DNA of 64,000 nt from Mycobacterium sp. 1164966.3 (GTDB lineage Bacteria; Actinomycetota; Actinomycetes; Mycobacteriales; Mycobacteriaceae). Below are positions 58,797 through 64,000 of this stretch, one piece after another. The first letter of the stretch is position 1. Every line of letters begins with the position of its first letter. The position numbers were made by a program, and so were the translations under genes. The notes below the pieces were generated by a model. That model was not told the DNA's origin. It worked only from the letters and a program-made list of their open reading frames with translations, and made no database searches. The stretch is from positions 310,001 through 374,000 of the forward strand of contig NZ_LZSG01000062.1 of NCBI RefSeq assembly GCF_001665395.1, in the 5' to 3' direction.

Positions 58797-60160
58797 TTGA
58801 GGTGCCGGTGGAGGTGACCGCCGCGCTCGATGCGTTCGATACGGCGCTGGCCGGGATGGGTGCGTTGAACCTCGATCAACTGGCGCCCCCGGTGCGCCTG
58901 CACGTGCTCGAACAGTTAGAGACTGCCCGCCGAAAGCAGATCGCGTTCAGCCACGATGTCATCGCCGGGCTGACCCGCGAGGATCCCGCCGCACTGGGCG
59001 GGCCGGCGCATCAGGTGATCGCCGATTGGCTGCGCATCAGCCCCGCCGAAGCCCGCCGCCGCATCCACGACGTCACCCAGCTGTCCCCGCGCCTCACGCT
59101 GACCGGCCAACAACTACCGCCGGAGCTGCCGGCCACCGCCGTCGCGTGGCGGGAGGGCCTGCTCGACGCTCAACACTTGAAAGTGATTCAGACCTTCGTG
59201 CGCGAGCTGCCCGGCGACACCGCGGTGGCCGTCGTGGAGCATGCCGAGCAGTTGCTTGCCGAGCAAGCCGGCGAGCTGCGCCCCGACCAACTGCACAAAG
59301 TCGCCAACCGCGCCGCGGTGCTGATCAACCCCGACGGCACCTTCTCCGACGACGACCGCGCCCGCCAACGCGGCTTCAGTTGGAGCCCCCAACGCCGCGA
59401 CGGCATGAGCCTGGGCAAGCTGATCGCCACCCCCGAACTGCGCGCCCACCTCGAGGCCTGGTTTGCCCACTTCGCCGCCCCCGGCATGTGCAACCCCGAC
59501 GACCAGAGCCCCTGCGTGGAGGGCGAGCCCAGCGACGAGGCCGCCCGCAGCGATACCCGCAGCCACGCTCAACGCCAACACGACGCGCTCAACGCCCTGG
59601 TCCGCGGCCAACTCGGCGACCCCACACTGGGTCACCACAACGGGCTTCCCGTCGCCGTCGTCGCCTCCACCACCCTCAAAGAACTCCTCGCCGCCGCGGG
59701 CCAAGCCGTGACCGGCGGGGGCACCGTATTGCCCATCGCCGACCTGATCCGCATGGCCGCCCACGCCAATCACTACCTCGCCGTGTTCGACGACCACACC
59801 AACCGGCCCCTCTACCTGGGGCGCACCCGCCGCATCGCCTCACCCGATCAGCGCGTGGTCCTGTATGCGAAGGATCGCGGTTGCACCTACCCCGGCTGCG
59901 ACGTTCCCGGCTACTACTGCGAAGTCCACCACACCGACGAGTGGGCCAGCGGCGGCAATACCGATATCGACAAACTCACCTTCGCCTGCAAACGCCACCA
60001 CAAACTGCTCGACATGGGCTGGCGGACAAGGAAACTATCCGACGGGACCACCGAATGGATCCCACCCCCGCATCTCGACCACGGCCAACCCCGCACCAAC
60101 AACTACCACCACCCCGAACGAATACTGCCCGACGGGAACGACGATGACGACGCGCCGTAG
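58787..60160 (+). CDS. 13E12-family protein: DUF222 with HNH endonuclease domain
   Basis: A 457-residue member of the mycobacterial REP13E12 family. The N-terminal DUF222 domain spans roughly residues 1-300 (LEQLETARRKQIAFSHDVIA, AGLTREDPAALGGPAHQVIA). The C-terminal HNH motif includes CTYPGCDVPGYYCEVHHTDE with WASGGNTDIDKLTFACKRHH. Family members are repeated in mycobacterial genomes and serve as phage (phiRv1) insertion sites in M. tuberculosis. The role of the nuclease is unknown. ATG at 58787 lies within an SOS-like box. Confidence 0.9.
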   Translation: MFSIEVPVEVTAALDAFDTALAGMGALNLDQLAPPVRLHVLEQLETARRKQIAFSHDVIAGLTREDPAALGGPAHQVIADWLRISPAEARRRIHDVTQLSPRLTLTGQQLPPELPATAVAWREGLLDAQHLKVIQTFVRELPGDTAVAVVEHAEQLLAEQAGELRPDQLHKVANRAAVLINPDGTFSDDDRARQRGFSWSPQRRDGMSLGKLIATPELRAHLEAWFAHFAAPGMCNPDDQSPCVEGEPSDEAARSDTRSHAQRQHDALNALVRGQLGDPTLGHHNGLPVAVVASTTLKELLAAAGQAVTGGGTVLPIADLIRMAAHANHYLAVFDDHTNRPLYLGRTRRIASPDQRVVLYAKDRGCTYPGCDVPGYYCEVHHTDEWASGGNTDIDKLTFACKRHHKLLDMGWRTRKLSDGTTEWIPPPHLDHGQPRTNNYHHPERILPDGNDDDDAP

Positions 60161-60194
60161 CGATTTCGCATCCGCAGTCACTAACGTGAGTCCG

Positions 60195-60701
60195 ATGAAT
60201 GAGCAGCACCGCAATCTTGTGCTGATGCGCCACGCGAAGTCGGCGTACCCCGAAGATGTCGACGACCACGACCGGCCACTGGCCCCCCGGGGTCTCCGGG
60301 AAGCCGGGCTGGCGGGTGACTGGTTGCGCGCCAACCTGCCGGCGTTCGACGGCGTGCTGTGTTCGACGGCGATCCGTGCGCGGAAGACATTGGAGGCCAC
60401 CGGTATTGACGCGCCGGTGCGGTACGTCGCACGGCTCTACGGCGCCGCGCCCGGCACGGTGATCGAGGAGATCAACAAAGTTCCGGCTGACGTCAGCAAC
60501 CTGCTGGTCGTCGGGCACGAGCCGACGACATCGAACGTGGCGATCATCCTGGCCGGCGAGCGCGGCACCAACTCGGATGCTGTGCAACGCATTTCGGAGA
60601 AATTTCCGACCTCGGCGATCGCCGTGCTGCGGCTAGCCGTGGGCTGGGACCACGTCGGTCCGGGCGGCGGCGCTCTCGTCGAGTTCCACGTGCCGCGCTA
60701 G
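60195..60701 (+). CDS. sixA: Phosphohistidine phosphatase SixA-like (histidine phosphatase superfamily)
   Basis: A 168-residue protein equivalent to Rv1276c. The RHG-type active site is RNLVLMRHAKSAYPEDVDDH. Then come LAPRGLREAGLAGDWLRANL, LCSTAIRARKTLEATG and the second catalytic His in LLVVGHEPTTSNVAIIL. Escherichia SixA removes phosphate from phosphohistidine of phosphorelay proteins; the target here is unknown. ATG at 60195 is preferred, with a GTG at 60186 possible; neither has a strong ribosome-binding site. Confidence 0.9.
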   Translation: MNEQHRNLVLMRHAKSAYPEDVDDHDRPLAPRGLREAGLAGDWLRANLPAFDGVLCSTAIRARKTLEATGIDAPVRYVARLYGAAPGTVIEEINKVPADVSNLLVVGHEPTTSNVAIILAGERGTNSDAVQRISEKFPTSAIAVLRLAVGWDHVGPGGGALVEFHVPR

Positions 60702-60709
60702 GGCTACGC

Positions 60710-61285
60710 CTACGAGTTGGTTTGCAGCGTCAGTTCCATGAGCTTGAGAGCCTGCCCACACGCATCGATACCGGGCGCCTGGGGGTTGACCCACCAGCCG
60801 ACCACGCCGCCCGCATCGCTGGCGACCCCACACGCGCCGTTCGGGTCGTCGGGCCGCATCACAATCGAATTCACGCCCTGGATCGTCCGCGTCTCGATCT
60901 TGTACTTCAGCCCCTCGGCGGTCTTGCGCTCGTTGCTCAGACTGCCCTGCTCGAACCAGAACCGGGTGATGTCGATCAAACCCGCCGGGTTGGCCGCCTG
61001 CCATCGGCAGATCGCTCCGACGAACGTGCTCTGAATATCGAGTGGATCGGCGCCCACGGTCTTGGCCAGTATGTCGTTGGTCAAGACTTCGCACTCTTTG
61101 AGCAGGTTGGGGTATTGCTGTTCGGATTTGTTGTTGCGCGGAGTCCCGGCGCCACCCGCCTTGACCGGCGTGCCCGATATCGACCGCGAACACCCCGTCA
61201 ACACCATCAGAGCGCTCATCAACACCGCGAGACAGACAATCAAGCCTCTTCTGCCGCGCCCCCCGCGACCCATCCAGCCCGTCAT
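60710..61285 (-). CDS. lprC: DUF3558-type lipoprotein LprC
   Basis: A 191-residue lipoprotein equivalent to Rv1275. The signal region LIVCLAVLMSALMVLTGCSR ends in a lipobox with the acylated Cys, and a Ser/Gly-rich linker follows. The folded part contains cysteines in LLKECEVLT, GAICRWQAAN, NGACGVAS and IDACGQALKL, which could pair into two disulfides, and WVNPQAPGIDACGQ resembles DUF3558 endings. Its ATG overlaps the lprB stop, so the two lipoproteins are co-expressed and may form a pair at the cell surface. Confidence 0.88.
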   Translation of the reverse strand: MTGWMGRGGRGRRGLIVCLAVLMSALMVLTGCSRSISGTPVKAGGAGTPRNNKSEQQYPNLLKECEVLTNDILAKTVGADPLDIQSTFVGAICRWQAANPAGLIDITRFWFEQGSLSNERKTAEGLKYKIETRTIQGVNSIVMRPDDPNGACGVASDAGGVVGWWVNPQAPGIDACGQALKLMELTLQTNS

Positions 61286-61839
61286 TTCGAGTTCGCAATC
61301 GATTGACGGGCCAGTTCTTTGGCGATATCGCACGGCGGCGGGAAGGGCTTCTGACTGAAGCTAATCGACCATTCGATGAAGTCGTCCTGGAACTGGATTC
61401 CGACTTCGCACAGTGAGTCGCCCAAGTTCGGCTCGTTTCCGACAGCGATGAAACCACCGTGACCGTTGATATTGATGTCTTCGACGCTCGCGCGCGACAG
61501 TTCCTCGGTCTTGCGTTCCCGCCCGATCGGGCTACCCCGATACCAGGAGAAAGAGAAGTGCGGGCCACTGATACCGCCGCCCGCCAGCCATTGGCAACCC
61601 ACCGAATTGCGGGCGGTGTTGACCAGACCCGACACCCTTGTCAGCTCGACCACCGTCTGATCGCTGATGCCACCGCACTGCGGGAAGAAGGGCCCGTGAT
61701 GGCCTTCGCCGCTTCCCGGGCCCGACGGCGTCGAAGCGCCCGGTTTATTGTCGCCGGAGCCCGAGCACCCAGCCACCGTCGGGATCAAGATCGTCAAGGC
61801 CGATGCCACCACCGCCAGTGCCGTCAAGTTACGCCGCAC
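61282..61839 (-). CDS. lprB: DUF3558-type lipoprotein LprB
   Basis: A 185-residue lipoprotein equivalent to Rv1274. Signal MRRNLTALAVVASALTILIP ends with lipobox VAGC. A Gly/Ser/Pro linker (SGSGDNKPGASTPSGPGSGE) is followed by the conserved domain, with Cys in PQCGGISDQT, GCQWLAGGG, DSLCEVGIQ and PPCDIAKEL, and the family motif GPHFSFSWYRGSPIGRERK. It is divergent from the ABC exporter genes, which lie next to it in other mycobacteria too; a role in the same export process is possible. Confidence 0.88.
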   Translation of the reverse strand: MRRNLTALAVVASALTILIPTVAGCSGSGDNKPGASTPSGPGSGEGHHGPFFPQCGGISDQTVVELTRVSGLVNTARNSVGCQWLAGGGISGPHFSFSWYRGSPIGRERKTEELSRASVEDININGHGGFIAVGNEPNLGDSLCEVGIQFQDDFIEWSISFSQKPFPPPCDIAKELARQSIANSK

Positions 61840-61850
61840 CGCTACCTCTT

Positions 61851-61899
61851 CTGCTGCTGGGTCTGCTGGTGGGTCTGCTGCCAGGGCTGCTGCTGGTCA
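61851..61899. repeat. CTG-rich direct repeat between lprB and the ABC exporter
   Basis: Imperfect copies of GGTCTGCTG occur in a tract of about 45 bp (CTGCTGGGTCTGCTGGTGGG). One frame would give a Leu/Gly-rich hydrophobic peptide, but I see no start or ribosome-binding site. Such a tract could vary in length between strains and change the spacing of the divergent promoters. Confidence 0.4.
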
Positions 61900-62047
61900 C
61901 ACGATGCACTGTAGCGTCAGCCCAGGGGGTCAACCACCGACACGCTACCTGAGCAGGCTTTTCGCACACGCCGGCCGGTGCGGCGCAAACCGCGAACCGT
62001 CACGCGGTCCCCGCATCGAAAGCATGCGGATGTGCGACAGTTACCAA

Positions 62048-63802
62048 ATGCTCCTGGCACTGCTGCGCCAGTACATACGGCCGTACCGCGGGCTCGTGGC
62101 GGCGCTCATGGCGCTGCAGCTCATCAGCACCCTGGCATCGTTGTACTTGCCGACCGTCAACGCCGCGATCATCGACGACGGCGTTGCCAAGGGTGACACC
62201 TCCACCATCGTGCGGCTCGGTCTGCTGATGCTGGCCGTCACCGGCTTGCAAGTGCTCTGTGCAGTTGGGGCGACCTACTTGGGGTCGCGGACGGGCATGG
62301 GTTTCGGCCGCGACCTGCGCTCGGCGATGTTCAACCACGTCACCACCTTCTCCGAACACGAGATGGGCAGGTTCGGCGCACCTACGTTGTTGACCCGCAC
62401 CACCAACGACGTCAGGCAGATCCAATTTCTGGTCCAGATCACCTGTCTCGTGCTGATTACCGCACCGATCATGTCGGTCGGTGGAATCGTGATGGCCATC
62501 CACCAGGACGCCGGGTTGTCGTGGCTGCTACTGATCAGCGTGCCGATACTGGCCGGGGCCAACTATTTCATAATTTCGCGGATGCTGCCGATGTTTCGTG
62601 CCATGCAGAGCATGATCGACGGCATCAATCGGGTTATGCGCGACCAGCTTTCGGGTGTCCGAGTGGTCCGCGCGTTCGCCCGTGAAAGCTTCGAGCGGGA
62701 CAGGTTCGCCCGGGCCAACGTGGCGCTGTCGAACACCGCGGTGACCGCGGGCAACTGGCAGGCGCTGACGTTGCCGGTCACCACGCTGACCATCAACGTG
62801 TCCAGCGTCGCCCTGGTCTGGTTCGGCGGATTGCGAATCAACAGCGGCCACATGCAGGTCGGTTCGCTGCTCGCCTTCCTCGCCTATTTCACCCAGATCT
62901 TGGTGGCGGTCATGATGGCGACGATGACACTGGCGGTGCTGCCGCGAGCGGCCGTGTGTGCCCAGCGCATCACCGAGGTGCTCGCCACCCGCACCGCCGT
63001 CAAAAACTCGAAGTTCCCGCGTGTGGGCGCGCCCGGCGCGAAAGGCACCGTGCGGTTGGACGGCGCGACCTTCCGCTATCCGGGAGCCGACCGACCCGTA
63101 CTGCAGGATGTCTACCTGACCGCACTGCCGGGCACCACCACCGCAATCGTGGGCAGCACCGGCTCGGGCAAGTCGACACTGATATCGCTGATCTGCCGGT
63201 TCTACGACGTCACCGACGGCGCTGTCCTGGTGGATGGTGTCGACGTGCGCGACTACGACATCAAGACGCTGTGGTCGGGCATCGGGCTGGTGCCACAGCG
63301 CGGCTATCTGTTCTCCGGCACCATCGCCGACAACCTGCGCTACGGCAAAGCCGACACCACCGACGACGAGATGTGGGAAGCGCTGCGGGTGGCCGCCGCC
63401 GACGACTTCGTCGGAGCGCACGCAGATGGGCTGCAGATGCGCGTCGCACAAGGTGGTGTCAACTTCTCCGGCGGGCAGCGACAACGCCTGGCGATCGCCC
63501 GGGCCGTGATCCGCCGCCCAGCCATTTATCTGTTCGACGACGCGTTCTCCGCACTGGACGTGCACACCGAGGCGAGGGTGCGCGCGTCGTTGCGGGAGAT
63601 CGCCCGCGATGCCACGACTATCGTTGTCACACAGCGGATCTCGACGGCATCGGCGGCTGACCAAGTGATCGTCGTCGACGACGGCAGGCTGGTCGGCGCG
63701 GGCACACATGACTCGCTGCTGATGGACTGCCCCATCTATGCCGAGTTCGCGGACTCACAATCGATGCTTTCCGGTGCTCGAGATCAGCGGAGCCGACCAT
63801 GA
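62048..63802 (+). CDS. ABC exporter half-transporter (Rv1273c-like)
   Basis: A 584-residue ABC exporter with an N-terminal membrane domain of six helices (LVAALMALQLISTLASLYLP onward) and a C-terminal ATPase: Walker A AIVGSTGSGKSTLISLICRF, signature NFSGGQRQRLAIARAVIRRP and Walker B IYLFDDAFSALDVHTE. MLLALLRQYIRPYRGLVAAL at 62048 matches the start of its homologue; frames upstream are out of the conserved protein. It overlaps the next half-transporter as ATGA, so the two should form a heterodimer. The substrate is unknown. Confidence 0.93.
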   Translation: MLLALLRQYIRPYRGLVAALMALQLISTLASLYLPTVNAAIIDDGVAKGDTSTIVRLGLLMLAVTGLQVLCAVGATYLGSRTGMGFGRDLRSAMFNHVTTFSEHEMGRFGAPTLLTRTTNDVRQIQFLVQITCLVLITAPIMSVGGIVMAIHQDAGLSWLLLISVPILAGANYFIISRMLPMFRAMQSMIDGINRVMRDQLSGVRVVRAFARESFERDRFARANVALSNTAVTAGNWQALTLPVTTLTINVSSVALVWFGGLRINSGHMQVGSLLAFLAYFTQILVAVMMATMTLAVLPRAAVCAQRITEVLATRTAVKNSKFPRVGAPGAKGTVRLDGATFRYPGADRPVLQDVYLTALPGTTTAIVGSTGSGKSTLISLICRFYDVTDGAVLVDGVDVRDYDIKTLWSGIGLVPQRGYLFSGTIADNLRYGKADTTDDEMWEALRVAAADDFVGAHADGLQMRVAQGGVNFSGGQRQRLAIARAVIRRPAIYLFDDAFSALDVHTEARVRASLREIARDATTIVVTQRISTASAADQVIVVDDGRLVGAGTHDSLLMDCPIYAEFADSQSMLSGARDQRSRP

Positions 63803-64000
63803 GCGCGCCGGTTGCCGCACCGCCGCGCGCCCCGCCGGCGGCCGGCGCGCGCTCGCGCGACTTCACCGGGTCCTTGACCCGATTGGTCAAGCGCCTCGCG
63901 CCGCAGCGCCGGCTGGTCGCAGTGGTGATCACGCTCGCGATCACCGGCACCGCGATTGGCGTAGCGGTGCCAAGGATCCTGGGCCACGCGACCGATCTCC
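63799..64000 (+). CDS. ABC exporter half-transporter (Rv1272c-like), N-terminal fragment
   Basis: The first 67 codons of the second half-transporter, cut by the window end. It begins MSAPVAAPPRAPPAAGARSR, a Pro/Ala/Arg-rich leader, and enters the first membrane helix (LVAVVITLAITGTAIGVAVP). Overlap with the preceding gene (ATGA) implies coupled synthesis of a heterodimeric exporter. The ATPase domain lies outside the window. Confidence 0.88.
   Translation, partial: MSAPVAAPPRAPPAAGARSRDFTGSLTRLVKRLAPQRRLVAVVITLAITGTAIGVAVPRILGHATDL

Noticed and set aside
61459..61914. Plus-strand frame over lprB with a Cys/Trp-rich end
   Set aside because: It is antisense to a well-supported lipoprotein, and its odd composition comes from the CTG-rich repeat.
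1..64000. CRISPR arrays, rRNA genes and intact insertion sequences
   Set aside because: No regularly spaced direct repeats, rRNA sequence or transposase gene were found. The phased 11-bp arrays are too short and lack spacers.

Overview
The window is a high-GC chromosomal segment from a Mycobacterium, probably a non-tuberculous slow grower. The evidence is the atpI-B-E-F-FH-A order with a fused b-delta subunit, a Rho with a long Arg/Asp/Gln-rich insert, and the hom-thrC-thrB, argS-lysA, Rrf2-cysQ-cysNC-cysD and opp loci in an order matching M. tuberculosis Rv1308 to Rv1272c as I remember it. Species cannot be assigned from this sequence alone.

Layout. 1-18460 (almost all minus strand) is housekeeping: ATP synthase, WecA, the tRNA-modification factor Sua5, PrmC with its substrate RF1, L31, an extra acyl-CoA ligase, Rho, then threonine, lysine and arginyl-tRNA genes coupled by 1-4 bp overlaps. 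A tRNA-Arg(CCG) follows at 18576. From there to about 40720 the content is accessory: several small secreted or membrane proteins, a three-gene SPFH/zinc-ribbon membrane operon (22089-25170), and a compact lipid-polyketide cluster (27105-34235). The cluster encodes a fatty acyl-AMP ligase, an ACP, a KS-AT-ACP synthase fused to a PLP alpha-oxoamine synthase, and a type II thioesterase. Redox enzymes, a Nudix hydrolase, a K+ channel, a TrpF-like protein and three VOC proteins follow. 40727-64000 returns to conserved content: the sulphate-activation operon, a VapBC module, carbonic anhydrase, an oligopeptide transporter, a GMC oxidoreductase, Rad50/SbcD-like repair proteins, a 13E12-family HNH gene, SixA, two lipoproteins and an ABC exporter pair.

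How it works together. The most interesting unit is the 27-34 kb cluster. The domain logic predicts a fatty acid activated as acyl-AMP, carried on an ACP, extended once by malonate without reduction, and released by decarboxylative condensation with an amino acid. The resulting amino-dione should cyclise to an alkyl pyrrolinone/hydroxypyrrole, by analogy with the bipyrrole branch of prodigiosin biosynthesis. Two promoter regions, before the ligase and before the thioesterase, share a phased array of 11-bp direct repeats resembling SARP binding sites. Other notable points are a 60-bp palindromic element in three copies, one supplying the C-terminus of a hydrolase; a likely leaderless vapBC with its operator between the -35 and -10; and a 13E12 gene with an SOS-like box over its start codon and two DnaA-box-like sites upstream.
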